DNA of 64,000 nt from positions 1 to 64,000 of the forward strand of contig NZ_VEED01000015.1 of assembly GCF_007678255.1 (NCBI RefSeq), written 5' to 3'. The stretch is from Bacillus sp. X1(2014) (GTDB lineage Bacteria; Bacillota; Bacilli; Bacillales_B; DSM-18226). How positions within the stretch are numbered: position 1 is the first letter of the stretch; every line of letters begins with the position of its first letter. A program made the translations under genes and the position numbers. Positions 51,356 through 61,018 of this stretch are shown piece by piece. Below the pieces are notes generated by a model that ran no database searches, was not told the DNA's origin, and was given only the letters and a program-made list of their open reading frames with translations.

Positions 51356-52159
51356 GTGAAAAAGAAAATAGGTTTTATTGGGGCTGGAAAAATGGCACAA
51401 GCAATGATGGAGGGAATGGTTAAATCATTAACGATTCCAAAAGAGGATATTTTGGCTAGTGCTAACACAGAAGATACGATAAAAATAATCAAACAAAAGT
51501 ATGATATAGGCACAACACTAAATAACAGAGATGTTGCTATCTTTGCTGACATTCTTATTATTGCGGTGAAACCTGAACTATATGCAACAATAATTGAAGA
51601 AATCAAGAACGATATAAAACAAAATGTAATCATTGTAACGATTGCTGCAGGGATCACCATAATGGATATTGAGAGGGCATTTGGTTTTCATGTAAAGACG
51701 ATTAGAACAATGCCTAATACTCCCTCTTTTGTTGGGGAAGGTATGAGTGTGATCTGTGCGAATGATTACCTTACTGAAAATGAAATTGTTGAGGTAGAGC
51801 ACTTGTTCCAGACCTTTGGAAAGACAGAAAGGCTAGAAGAGAAGCTAATGGATGCCGTTCCTGCTATCAGCGGTTCATCCCCGGCATATGTGTATATGCT
51901 TATAGAAGCTATGGCAGATGGAGGGGTAAGGCAAGGAATACCAAGGAATCAAGCATATCAACTAGCTGCTCAAGCTGTTCTTGGCGCTGCAAAAATGGTC
52001 CTTGAAACTGGAAAACATCCTGGAGAACTCAAAGATAATGTGTGTACGCCAGGTGGGGCAACAATTGAAGCAGTTGTTACCTTGGAGGAAAAGCAATTTC
52101 GGGGATCCATAATGTCAGCAATGGACAAATGTACAAATAAAGTTAAAAACCTCATATAA
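51356..52159 (+). CDS. proC: Pyrroline-5-carboxylate reductase family protein
   Basis: A 267-residue NAD(P)H enzyme for the last proline step. Rossmann loop KIGFIGAGKMAQAMMEG; RTMPNTPSFVGEGMSVI; the signature DAVPAISGSSPAYVYMLIEAMADGGVRQGIPR; and CTPGGATIEAV. Bacilli have several paralogues (ProG, ProH, ProI, ComER), and which one this is cannot be decided. Start GTG 51356 after GGTGGGGGAG, 13 bp behind the DUF3189 gene. Confidence 0.92.
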   Translation: MKKKIGFIGAGKMAQAMMEGMVKSLTIPKEDILASANTEDTIKIIKQKYDIGTTLNNRDVAIFADILIIAVKPELYATIIEEIKNDIKQNVIIVTIAAGITIMDIERAFGFHVKTIRTMPNTPSFVGEGMSVICANDYLTENEIVEVEHLFQTFGKTERLEEKLMDAVPAISGSSPAYVYMLIEAMADGGVRQGIPRNQAYQLAAQAVLGAAKMVLETGKHPGELKDNVCTPGGATIEAVVTLEEKQFRGSIMSAMDKCTNKVKNLI

Positions 52160-52171
52160 AAAGCAATTTAG

Positions 52172-52198
52172 GGATCCTGTTTTTGGATCCTTTTTTTA
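52172..52198 (+). terminator. Terminator after proC
   Basis: GGGATCC ... GGATCCT hairpin with TTTTTT tail. Confidence 0.75.
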
Positions 52199-52199
52199 A

Positions 52200-52236
52200 T
52201 TCGACGAATTTTGACAAAAACTAATATCATTCGACC
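52200..52236. promoter_or_regulatory. Possible Spo0A-box cluster before the exopolysaccharide locus
   Basis: TTCGACG (52200), TTTGACA (52210) and TTCGACC (52230) each match the Spo0A box complement TTCGNCA at six of seven bases, with starts 10 and 20 bp apart. The rest of the gap up to 52396 is AT-rich, and I see no riboswitch in it. Confidence 0.35.
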
Positions 52237-52396
52237 GTTTTCTGTATTTTTCTCGTGACAGATACAATTATTAATAATAAACTTTAAATACATAAAATCA
52301 GTTAAAAATAAGGGAATAGTAAAGGTATTGAACTAAAAACAGTGCAAGTCTGTTCATACATATATGAAGGGTTATCATTTAAGGAAGTAGGTAGTC

Positions 52397-52819
52397 ATGA
52401 ATTTAAATAATGTATTTACAAAAGAAACCTTGTTCATTTCGGTCATTGATGACGATGCGATTATTCGAGCCATGTTAATAAGGATACTTAAGGGAATGGT
52501 TTTTAATGATTTTGAATTAGACATTGAAACATTTGAAGATGGTCTACAATTCTTTGAATCCAAACGCTTAGAAGAAAATGGCATACACTTTTTAATACTT
52601 GATGGTGTTATGCCTGTTATGGATGGTATCGAAATCCTGCAGAAAGTAAAAAAAATAAAAAATGGGAGAAATATCTATGTCCTTATGTTGACAGCGAGAA
52701 AAAGGGAAACGGATATTGAAAGGGCATTAAAGCTAGGAGCAGATGATTATATAACTAAACCTTTTAGTATTAAAGAGCTACAAGCTAGGATTGAAAGGTT
52801 AATCAAGAGGATGAAATAG
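52397..52819 (+). CDS. Stand-alone response-regulator receiver domain
   Basis: A 140-residue single receiver domain without an output domain. Acidic triad near DDD (18-20), phospho-accepting Asp69 in FLILDGVMPVMDG, switch Thr in MLTARKRE and the conserved Lys in DDYITKPFS. Such one-domain regulators signal by protein contact. No kinase is adjacent. It is the first gene of a tight four-gene unit (1, 3 and -4 bp gaps), so it probably tells the synthase complex downstream when to work. Confidence 0.9.
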   Translation: MNLNNVFTKETLFISVIDDDAIIRAMLIRILKGMVFNDFELDIETFEDGLQFFESKRLEENGIHFLILDGVMPVMDGIEILQKVKKIKNGRNIYVLMLTARKRETDIERALKLGADDYITKPFSIKELQARIERLIKRMK

Positions 52820-52820
52820 C

Positions 52821-53858
52821 ATGCTGAAAAATGAATTATATTACCTGACAATTTTAACGATAACGATTTTAGTCATTTTAGTGGTTTTACTAATATATCT
52901 AACCATAAGAAAGTCAATGGATATTAAAAACAGGAAAGCAATTGGGCAATTTATAGAAAAATATCATTCCATTCTTTTTACCATGTTAATGGAGGGAGGT
53001 TATTCTAGGGGACTGAATCCCAAAAACGTTCTTGAACAAATAGCCATCGAAGAACTTCTAGGCAGATTTAGCAAAATTTTAGAAGGTGAGGATGAAAAGT
53101 CACGATTAACAGAACTTGCATCAATGTATTTATTGGAGAGGTATCGCAAGCAACTTAAAAGTAAAAGGTGGAGTAAACGTATGAACACCCTCTATCATAT
53201 TGAAGATTTCAAATTAACTCTCCTAAACGATGATATCTACTTACTAACACAGAAAAAAAAACTCTCCCACGCAGAACTTATTCATTCTTTAAGAATCCTT
53301 GCATTATTTCAATATGAATTTTTATTTGACCTGCTAATAACCCGCTACCAGAATCTCTCTGAATTTGAGTACCGTACGATTTTAGTTCGCCTCGAGCAAA
53401 AGCAATTTGAAAAGTATATTCTTCATTTTCATAAGAGCAGTCAGTCATTACAAACAGCAATCCTAGATGTAATTTCAATAAAAAAGGAATTAAATTATCT
53501 TCCTTTTCTTGAGAAAATCTTTTCAGTCTATAAAGGGGAAATTAGGCTTCGAGCCTTAAAGGCATTATCGAATGTGGGCTATGTGAAAAATACAGAACCC
53601 TACTTAGAACTACTTTATTCTAGTAAATGGGAAGAAAGAATGATTGCTGCCAAACTTATTGGTTCATTAAAAGAAGTCAAGGGGATTTCAAGATTAATCG
53701 AGCTTTTGCATGACCAAATGTGGTGGGTTCGTTTTCAGGCCGGAGAGGCCATCTGCCAATTTCCGAATGGGCACCAGATTTTACAGGAAGTGTTAGAAAC
53801 TTCAAAGGATGTATTTGCTAAGGATATGGCATGGGAATGGCTTCATAAAGGGGTATAG
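52821..53858 (+). CDS. Membrane-anchored HEAT-repeat protein
   Basis: A 345-residue protein with one N-terminal span (about 7-28), a helical middle part and C-terminal HEAT-like repeats (about 230-340: GEIRLRALKALSNVGYV, WEERMIAAKLIGSLKEV, MWWVRFQAGEAICQF). The soluble part is predicted inside the cell. HEAT repeats usually bind proteins, so it may link the receiver upstream to the glycosyltransferase downstream. One base separates it from the receiver stop. I know no named family. Confidence 0.75.
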   Translation: MLKNELYYLTILTITILVILVVLLIYLTIRKSMDIKNRKAIGQFIEKYHSILFTMLMEGGYSRGLNPKNVLEQIAIEELLGRFSKILEGEDEKSRLTELASMYLLERYRKQLKSKRWSKRMNTLYHIEDFKLTLLNDDIYLLTQKKKLSHAELIHSLRILALFQYEFLFDLLITRYQNLSEFEYRTILVRLEQKQFEKYILHFHKSSQSLQTAILDVISIKKELNYLPFLEKIFSVYKGEIRLRALKALSNVGYVKNTEPYLELLYSSKWEERMIAAKLIGSLKEVKGISRLIELLHDQMWWVRFQAGEAICQFPNGHQILQEVLETSKDVFAKDMAWEWLHKGV

Positions 53859-53861
53859 AAA

Positions 53862-55274
53862 ATGGGAATTCTAGTGTGGGAAAATGTTGTAACGCTTTTT
53901 GCTTGGTTTATCGCTGTATATATGGTTATTGTTATTTCTTTTTACTCTGTTATCTTGGTGATCTCTTTTTTCCAGCTTCGGAAGGAATACCAACTTGACA
54001 GAGTACAAGCATATGAAGATTATTCGGACGAATTTTATACAAAACCTGTTTCTATAATCGTACCAGCATACAATGAAGAAGCAGGGATTATTCAGAGTGT
54101 GCGATCATTATTGAGTGTAGATTATCCGATATTTGAAGTGATTGTGGTGAACGACGGTTCAACCGACCAAACACTTGCAAAAGTAATCGAGCACTATGAT
54201 ATGAAGGAAATAAAAAAAGTAGTTAGAAGGCAAGTGGATACAAAACCAATTAGCAGGATTTATCAATCAGCTATTTTATCGAATTTGTTTCTCATTGATA
54301 AGGAGAATGGGGGAAAGGCGGATGCCCTTAATGTGGGCCTTAATTTCTCGCATTACCCTTATTTTTGTTCGTTAGATGGCGATTCTGTTCTTGAACAGGA
54401 TGCCTTTTTAAAGGTGATGAAACCAATAATTGATTCAAATGAAGAAGTGATTGCCTCGGGTGGAAGTGTTCGAATTGCGAACGGATGCCAAATTAAAAAT
54501 GGACATATCCTAAAAATCGGTTTATCGAATAAACCTTTAGTTGTTATGCAAATTATCGAATATTTGCGTGCCTTTCTAATGGGGAGAATTGGCTTGAGCC
54601 GGCATAATCTTCTATTAATTATCTCAGGAGCATTTGGAGTTTTTTCGAAGCATTGGGTGATTGCGGCGGGTGGTTATAAAACAGATACGGTCGGGGAAGA
54701 TATGGAATTAGTTGTTAGAATCCATCGACTCTTAAGAGAAAAAAAAATAAAGAAAAAGATTGTCTATGTTCCAGATCCTGTTTGTTGGACGGAAGTTCCT
54801 GAGGATATGACCTTCCTTCGCAGGCAGAGGAGACGTTGGCATAGGGGATTACTGGAAAGCTTATGGACTCATAGGAAAATCACATTTAACCCTAAATACG
54901 GTTCGATTGGTTTGATATCTTTCCCATACTTTTGGATTGTCGAATTTTTCGGTCCAGTTATTGAATTTTTAGGATACCTGTTTATGATGCTTTGTTTAAT
55001 ACTTGGGGGGACATATATAGAATTTGCTATTTTGTTATTTCTCCTCTCTTGTTTATATGGGTCTATTTTTTCAATGACATCGGTTCTATTGGAAGAATGG
55101 AGTCTAACAAAGTATCCAAAAGTATCAGATATCATTAAGTTATTTTTATATTCCTTAACAGAAACCATTTGGTACAGGCCGCTGACCGTGTATTGGAGAT
55201 GTGAGGGCATTTGGCAGATGATAATCGGTGATCGAAGTTGGGGAGAAATGAAAAGAAAAGGTGTTTCCGAATGA
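53862..55274 (+). CDS. Processive family-2 membrane glycosyltransferase
   Basis: A 470-residue synthase of the PgaC/BcsA/hyaluronan type. Two N-terminal spans, a GT-A domain with PAYNEE (68-73), NDGSTD (97-102), DGD (172-174), GED (278-280) and the QRRRW motif (322-326) of processive beta-glycan synthases, then three to four C-terminal spans. It would polymerise a beta-linked sugar from a UDP-sugar and push it through the membrane. No PilZ domain is present; control is probably by the receiver/HEAT pair. Overlaps the next gene by four bases. Confidence 0.9.
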   Translation: MGILVWENVVTLFAWFIAVYMVIVISFYSVILVISFFQLRKEYQLDRVQAYEDYSDEFYTKPVSIIVPAYNEEAGIIQSVRSLLSVDYPIFEVIVVNDGSTDQTLAKVIEHYDMKEIKKVVRRQVDTKPISRIYQSAILSNLFLIDKENGGKADALNVGLNFSHYPYFCSLDGDSVLEQDAFLKVMKPIIDSNEEVIASGGSVRIANGCQIKNGHILKIGLSNKPLVVMQIIEYLRAFLMGRIGLSRHNLLLIISGAFGVFSKHWVIAAGGYKTDTVGEDMELVVRIHRLLREKKIKKKIVYVPDPVCWTEVPEDMTFLRRQRRRWHRGLLESLWTHRKITFNPKYGSIGLISFPYFWIVEFFGPVIEFLGYLFMMLCLILGGTYIEFAILLFLLSCLYGSIFSMTSVLLEEWSLTKYPKVSDIIKLFLYSLTETIWYRPLTVYWRCEGIWQMIIGDRSWGEMKRKGVSE

Positions 55275-58200
55275 AAAAACCAATTAATTTAATCATTTAT
55301 ACGGTTCTTTTTTTAATTATTATCACCTGTCCCTTTTGGCTATGGAAAATTCAGCCCATCAAAAAATTAAACGTATTAATTGTCGACAAGACTGTTCCAA
55401 ATCCTTCCTATAGAGAACATAAAGGATTGGTTTGGATCCTAAATAATGCTAAATATTATAAAAATGGAAAAAAACCTTATTCAGTTTCGGAAGACTATCG
55501 AGGATTTGAACCAAAGAAGGGGAAGGAATATTTAATAAATCCTTTACCAAAGGATTTAAAACCATACGATGTTATTTATTTAACCGATCAATATGGAGTA
55601 TATAAAGAGGAGTTTTTCGGACAAAATCCATTAGGAAAACACTCTACAAAAATTTATGGCGGACTTCAAACTGATGAAGTTAATCAAATAAAAAATGAAC
55701 TAATTCGATCTAAAGGCAAAACAATAATAGCAGAATTTAATACGTTTGCAAGTCCTACACCAGAATCGTCGAAAGCTGAGATCTCGAATTTACTTAATGT
55801 AGAATGGACTGGCTGGATCGGTCGCTTTTTTTCCAACCTTAATAGTACAGAGGTACCAGAATGGGTAAAAGAGAATTATGAGAAGCAAAATAAAAAGTGG
55901 TCATTTACTGGAAAAGGATTTGTATTTGTCAGTAAAAACAATTATATCGTTGTACTTGGAGAAAAAGATGTTAACGACAAAGGTCTTCTGTTTGAATTGA
56001 CTATCAACGGAAAAAAACATTTTACACAAAATTTCGATGGAAAATACAGTTATTGGTTCGATATTATTGATGCCAGAGATGATAAGGAAATATTGGCCGC
56101 CTATAAGCTGCCAATTACTAAGGAAGCAAAAGAAACTCTTAAAGGATATGGGATTCCAACTTCTTTTCCAGCCGTCATTATTCACCAAAATGCAAAGTAT
56201 TCCGCTTATTATTTTTCAGGGGATTTTGCTGATGAAGCTGAAGTTCCAGGAATTTACCAAACAAAGGGTTTGGATACTTGGAAGAAGAATATTGGTTCCA
56301 ATGGTTCTTTCTATTGGGAAACTTATGTACCAATGATGAAGGATATTTTAAAGCATGGATTACACCATGTAACTCAACAGGAAAAAGTGGACGTTGTCGA
56401 ACTTGATGGAATTAAATCAAACAGCAAAACTGGAAAATCTTATATTCAGATTCAGAAGGACGGGAAATGGGAAGATCTTTTAATTAAGGGTGTAAACATG
56501 GGGATAGGAAAACCTGGTTATTTTCCTGGGGAGACAGCAATTACAAAAGATGAATACTTCCGTTGGTTTAAAGAAATTGGTGCAATGCATGCAAATGCAA
56601 TAAGAATTTACACACTCCACCCGCCACAATTTTATGAAGCCTTTTATGAATATAACAAAATCGCGAAAAAGCCATTATTCTTATTCCATGGGACATGGGT
56701 TAATGAAGAGAATCTGATTCAAACCCAAGACGCCTTTGCCAAAATAAATCTAGACGATGCAAAACTTGAAATAAAAAATATGATTGATATTATCCATGGG
56801 AAGGCAGACATACCGCACCGTCCTGGACATGCATCAGGTGTATATAAATACGATATTTCAAAGTATGTTTTGGGAATCATTGTCGGCACGGAATGGGATC
56901 CGGCTATGGTAACAAATACAAATAAAAAACACTCAAAAATTGGTCAATTTACAGGTAATTATTTTAAAACAAAAGGGGCCAATCCATTTGAAATCTGGCT
57001 GGCTGGTTTAATGGATTATGCTGCTGATTATGAGGCGAATCACTTCCATTGGCAGCATTCAATGAGTTTTACAAACTGGGTTACAACGGATATGTTGAAG
57101 CATCCCACTGAGCCACTGGAGAATGAGGATATGGTTTCAGTGAATCCCAATCATATTAAAGCATCTAAGCAGTTTTCGGCAGGATTATTTGCTTCCTATC
57201 ATATCTATCCTTATTATCCTGATTTTCTTAATTATGAAAAGTCCTACCTTAATTATATTGATACAAAGGGGAAGAAAAACAATTATGCCGGCTACTTAAA
57301 TGAATTACGGACTGCCCATCAAATGCCAGTGCTTGTTGCAGAATTTGGTGTGCCGGCTTCAAGAGGATTAACACATAAGAATGCTTATGGAATGAACCAA
57401 GGATTTCATTCAGAAGAAGAACAAGGGAATATTAATAAGCATCTATACCAATCGATTGTTTCTGAAGGTTACATGGGGGGGCTTGTCTTCACCTGGCAGG
57501 ATGAATGGTTTAAACGAACATGGAATACCATGGATTTTGATAATCCTGATCGAAGACCATATTGGAATAATATGCAAACGAATGAACAGCACTTTGGCTT
57601 ACTAGGTTTTGAACCAGGGAAAAAGGAGACTGAAATCATTGTGGATGGTAATGGAAGGGATTGGGAGTTAGCAGGAGTCAAAAAGAGTTACTCTAGCAAA
57701 GATAAAAAGGACACTATAAAAGAAATTCGGTTGTCCTCTGACAATGGATATTTATATTTCCTTATAAAATATAATCGTCCAATTGATTTTCGCAGACAAG
57801 GATCATTCTTCCTGCTTGATACTATTAAGCAACAGGGTCAAACCCTAATCCCATTAAACGATAAGATATCAATCAATACAGACTTTGGGATTGATTTTTT
57901 AGTCAAACTTACAGGGCCTAAGACTTCTAATATCATGGTTGATAGTTACTATGATACATTTTATTATCAGTATGCCCAATTACTGAATATGATTGATAAG
58001 GAGCAATATGCAAATCAAAAGAATAATGGAGTGTTTCATCCCATAAGACTTGCTCTTAATAAGGAATTAACCATTCCAACCACAAAGGAAATTATTCCTT
58101 TTGCGAGTTACGAGACAGGGAAACTGAAGTTTGGGAATGCGAATCCTAATAGTAAAAATTTCGACTCATTAACTGATGTTAGCATTAGTGATGATAGGGA

Positions 58201-58516
58201 GGTCATTGAAGGAAGGATTCCATGGCAGCTATTAAATGTGAAAGATCCTAGTTTAAAGGAAGTAATGGGAAATGTTTGGAAAAGTGGTTTATCTGGCAGT
58301 GTTGAAACGAGTGGAATTCGAATCGCTATTGTGACAACAGAACTGGGGAAGGTTACTCAAACATTGCCTAAAACAAATAATAATCGGCTTCACCAGTTCG
58401 ACGCATTTTTATACAGCTGGAAGAAGTGGGAAGAACCAACCTTTTATGAACGGTTGAAGAAATCCTATGGAATTATGAAAGAAACGTATGGAACAATTGA
58501 CATAAATGGAAAGTAG
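55271..58516 (+). CDS. Large membrane-anchored glycoside hydrolase-like protein
   Basis: A 1081-residue protein with an N-terminal anchor (about 6-26) and an outside body. Residues 400-800 look like a clan-A TIM barrel of the GH2/GH5 kind: NMGIGKPGYFPGE, HANAIRIYTLHPPQF, LFLFHGTWV, candidate acid/base Glu541 (VGTEWDP) and nucleophile Glu691 (LVAEFGVPASRG), and GGLVFTWQDEWFKRTWN. The C-terminal part (820-1060) is beta-rich. It may trim, release or transfer the polymer made by the upstream synthase. The ATG lies in ATGA overlap with the synthase stop, with AAGGTG eight bases upstream. I cannot name a family. Confidence 0.75.
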   Translation: MKKPINLIIYTVLFLIIITCPFWLWKIQPIKKLNVLIVDKTVPNPSYREHKGLVWILNNAKYYKNGKKPYSVSEDYRGFEPKKGKEYLINPLPKDLKPYDVIYLTDQYGVYKEEFFGQNPLGKHSTKIYGGLQTDEVNQIKNELIRSKGKTIIAEFNTFASPTPESSKAEISNLLNVEWTGWIGRFFSNLNSTEVPEWVKENYEKQNKKWSFTGKGFVFVSKNNYIVVLGEKDVNDKGLLFELTINGKKHFTQNFDGKYSYWFDIIDARDDKEILAAYKLPITKEAKETLKGYGIPTSFPAVIIHQNAKYSAYYFSGDFADEAEVPGIYQTKGLDTWKKNIGSNGSFYWETYVPMMKDILKHGLHHVTQQEKVDVVELDGIKSNSKTGKSYIQIQKDGKWEDLLIKGVNMGIGKPGYFPGETAITKDEYFRWFKEIGAMHANAIRIYTLHPPQFYEAFYEYNKIAKKPLFLFHGTWVNEENLIQTQDAFAKINLDDAKLEIKNMIDIIHGKADIPHRPGHASGVYKYDISKYVLGIIVGTEWDPAMVTNTNKKHSKIGQFTGNYFKTKGANPFEIWLAGLMDYAADYEANHFHWQHSMSFTNWVTTDMLKHPTEPLENEDMVSVNPNHIKASKQFSAGLFASYHIYPYYPDFLNYEKSYLNYIDTKGKKNNYAGYLNELRTAHQMPVLVAEFGVPASRGLTHKNAYGMNQGFHSEEEQGNINKHLYQSIVSEGYMGGLVFTWQDEWFKRTWNTMDFDNPDRRPYWNNMQTNEQHFGLLGFEPGKKETEIIVDGNGRDWELAGVKKSYSSKDKKDTIKEIRLSSDNGYLYFLIKYNRPIDFRRQGSFFLLDTIKQQGQTLIPLNDKISINTDFGIDFLVKLTGPKTSNIMVDSYYDTFYYQYAQLLNMIDKEQYANQKNNGVFHPIRLALNKELTIPTTKEIIPFASYETGKLKFGNANPNSKNFDSLTDVSISDDREVIEGRIPWQLLNVKDPSLKEVMGNVWKSGLSGSVETSGIRIAIVTTELGKVTQTLPKTNNNRLHQFDAFLYSWKKWEEPTFYERLKKSYGIMKETYGTIDINGK

Positions 58517-58519
58517 TAT

Positions 58520-58570
58520 TAAGGAAAGGAAAACGCTAGTGGTAAACAAGCGTTTCCTTTCCTTTTGTTT
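58520..58570. terminator. Bidirectional terminator
   Basis: Long stem AAGGAAAGGAAAACGCT / AGCGTTTCCTTTCCTT between convergent genes. Confidence 0.85.
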
Positions 58571-59160
58571 TAATAATAAGGGAAATGTTGATTATTGTTT
58601 CCTCTTACGGTTAGCGCCGTCATAAAGCCGACGCAGATGATCGTGAGGAGAGAATAAAAGAACTTTTCCAACCCGACAACCTGAATACCGCTTGTGATGA
58701 CAAGACCATCTATTAAGAAGATGATAATCCCAATATTAATAGAAGTAAATTTAGTTAATAATTGGGCAAGCAAATCTGTCCCGCCTGTACTGGTTTCGTA
58801 ACGCAGCATAAGTCCTATTCCTATCCCGACAAGCAATCCACCGATGATGGTACTTGGTAATATCCCCATTTCAATTTTACCGTTAATAAATGATAGAAAA
58901 TCAATACAAAAGGAAGAAATGATAAGGCCATGGAGGCTGTAGTAAAAATAGCGTCTCTCAAAAAACCAGGCTAAAACATATAAAGGAAGACTTAAGACAA
59001 TAATACTTAGTCCAGTCGGCCACCCGTAAAAATAATGAATGATTAGTCCTAACCCGATGACGCCTCCATCAAGTAAGTGATAAGGAACTAAAAATCCATT
59101 TACCCCAAGGCTTAACAGTAAACTCCCGAGCAGCATTGCTGCTAGTTTTTCCTTCATCAT
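58570..59160 (-). CDS. YitT-family membrane protein
   Basis: A 196-residue membrane protein with five to six spans, matching the membrane part of the YitT/YpjP family (LGVNGFLVPYHLLDGGVIGLGLI; TSTGGTDLLAQLLTKF). Many YitT proteins have a further soluble C-terminal domain of about 80 residues (DUF2179) that is missing here. The function is unknown. Start ATG 59160, six bases after GGAG. Confidence 0.8.
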   Translation of the reverse strand: MMKEKLAAMLLGSLLLSLGVNGFLVPYHLLDGGVIGLGLIIHYFYGWPTGLSIIVLSLPLYVLAWFFERRYFYYSLHGLIISSFCIDFLSFINGKIEMGILPSTIIGGLLVGIGIGLMLRYETSTGGTDLLAQLLTKFTSINIGIIIFLIDGLVITSGIQVVGLEKFFYSLLTIICVGFMTALTVRGNNNQHFPYY

Positions 59161-59256
59161 CCATCACTCCAAAACTTGTCCTCTATCATAAAAATATGAA
59201 AGTTCAACATATTTAGAAGTGCTATAGTCAAAAAAATAGGCTGAATTAAAACAAAT

Positions 59257-59290
59257 CAAAAAAAACAACCAGAAAAAACTTCTGGTTGTT
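59257..59290 (-). terminator. Terminator of the pit operon
   Basis: ACAACCAGAA / TTCTGGTTGT stem with a T run on the minus strand; it overlaps the pit stop. Confidence 0.85.
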
Positions 59291-60296
59291 AAAAGAAGAT
59301 ATTGAGAATGAAGTAAAAGATACCAGCTAATAATGCAGTAATTGGAAGTGTGATTACCCATGTAACTAACATCCGTTGAGCTGTACCCCATTTTACTCCT
59401 TTAAGTCTATGTGCAGAACCTACCCCTAGTATCCCTGAAGAAATGACGTGGGTGGTACTGACTGGTAAATGGATATAAGTAGCTCCAAAGATGATTGCTG
59501 CACCCGTTAAATCTGCTGCAACACCATTAATCGGACGAATCTTCATAATTTTCCCGCCGACTGTTTTTATAATCTTCCAACCACCAATTGATGTACCTAA
59601 TCCCATTGCAATTGCACAAGAGAGCTGTACCCAAAAAGGTACTTCATCAGTATGAAGATAACCATTAGCTAACAGAGCCATGGTGATGATCCCCATCGAT
59701 TTTTGTGCATCGTTTGTTCCATGTGAATAGGATTGTAACGCGGCAGTAGCAATTTGGACTAGACGAAAGGATCGGTTGGTTTTAGTTAAATTAAAATTTT
59801 TAAAAACGACTTTAAAAATGCTGTAAACAATATACCCAACTGTGAAAGCTAAAATCGGTGATAGAATTAATGCTTGAATAATTTTTATAAAACCTTCAGC
59901 TTTAATTACTTCAAATCCTTTTGCAGCAATGGCTGCACCCGCAATAGAACCGATAATTGCATGTGATGAACTACTTGGAATACCGTAATACCAAGTGAGT
60001 AAGTTCCAAAAAATAGCTGCTAGCAGTGCAGCAAAAATAACAATCGATCCAGTATGACCACCAGTAAGTGAAAAGGGATCAACAATGTCTTTAGAGATAG
60101 TTTTAGCAACCCCAGTAAATGTCAATGCTCCTATAAAATTCATTACGGCTGCTAATATAATTGCTTGTCGTGGTTTAAGAGCTTTTGTGGATACAGAGGT
60201 TGCGATTGCATTTGCTGTATCATGGAATCCATTAATAAAGTCAAATGCAAGGGCACCAATGACTATTAAAATCGTTAAAATTAATACAACACTCAT
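59289..60296 (-). CDS. pit: Low-affinity inorganic phosphate transporter
   Basis: A 335-residue PiT-family permease with about ten spans that moves metal-phosphate with H+. Family signatures: GFHDTANAIATSVSTKAL (about 23-40) and, in the second repeat, SHGTNDAQKSMGIITMAL (about 190-207). Length fits the short Gram-positive form. ATG 60296 after AAGGAGC. It is 11 bp behind the DUF47 gene in one operon. Confidence 0.95.
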   Translation of the reverse strand: MSVVLILTILIVIGALAFDFINGFHDTANAIATSVSTKALKPRQAIILAAVMNFIGALTFTGVAKTISKDIVDPFSLTGGHTGSIVIFAALLAAIFWNLLTWYYGIPSSSSHAIIGSIAGAAIAAKGFEVIKAEGFIKIIQALILSPILAFTVGYIVYSIFKVVFKNFNLTKTNRSFRLVQIATAALQSYSHGTNDAQKSMGIITMALLANGYLHTDEVPFWVQLSCAIAMGLGTSIGGWKIIKTVGGKIMKIRPINGVAADLTGAAIIFGATYIHLPVSTTHVISSGILGVGSAHRLKGVKWGTAQRMLVTWVITLPITALLAGIFYFILNIFF

Positions 60297-60307
60297 ATGT
60301 TTGCTCC

Positions 60308-60925
60308 TTAAGCATTTTTCATGATAATGGTTTCAAGTGTATTGGCAACCGTTTGACAATAGTCGGCAATATCTTCAAGGTTTTCGTAAATTTCTTTGTA
60401 TTGGATAATCCGGATCGGATCTTTTTCGACCGTAAATAAATTTTTAATCGACTGGCGTAAGATATTATCGCAGTTGGATTCAAAATCCTTTATCTTAATG
60501 GCATGTTCTCTTATTTGCTGTAACTTTTTATTTGAAAGTAGTTCAACTGCTTTGTCAATTTCATGAACACTACCTTGAATCGCATCCACAAATTTCTTCA
60601 TGAATTCATCTGCATTCGTAATAGAGTACATTTCAAATAATGCTGCGCATCCTTCAAGTCCATCGAGTACATCATCCATACTCATCGCTAGGTGAAGGAT
60701 GTCCTCTCGTTCAATTGGAGTAATGAAGGCATCATTCAATTCTTTAATTACTTCATGCACATATGTATCACCTTTTGTTTCAAGTTCCTTCATTTTCTCA
60801 GAGAAAATTTTCAAATCACTCACATTTTTTAATTTGTATTCAGTAAAGAAATTTGCACTTTCCTTTAAGTTTGCAGAAATATTACTAAGTAATGCTGAGA
60901 ATTTATCGACTTTTTTAAATGCCAT
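60308..60925 (-). CDS. DUF47 (PhoU-like) Pit accessory protein
   Basis: A 205-residue all-helical PhoU-like protein that constantly precedes pit and is thought to control phosphate uptake. Metal-binding-type motif ELETKGDTYVHEVIKEL (about 48-64) and the second set in KDFESNCDNILRQ. Start ATG 60925, six bases after GGGGGT. First gene of the pit operon. Confidence 0.92.
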   Translation of the reverse strand: MAFKKVDKFSALLSNISANLKESANFFTEYKLKNVSDLKIFSEKMKELETKGDTYVHEVIKELNDAFITPIEREDILHLAMSMDDVLDGLEGCAALFEMYSITNADEFMKKFVDAIQGSVHEIDKAVELLSNKKLQQIREHAIKIKDFESNCDNILRQSIKNLFTVEKDPIRIIQYKEIYENLEDIADYCQTVANTLETIIMKNA

Positions 60926-61018
60926 GTGAATACCCCCATTTTCTATTAAACAATTGTGTATACCGCCTCAGTAATTTTATCTGAAAAATGTCGAAAAAAG
61001 AAACAAATTCTTTATAAA

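Noticed and set aside
52199..52396. c-di-GMP riboswitch before the exopolysaccharide locus
   Set aside because: None of the conserved riboswitch blocks are seen and there is no terminator next to the first gene.
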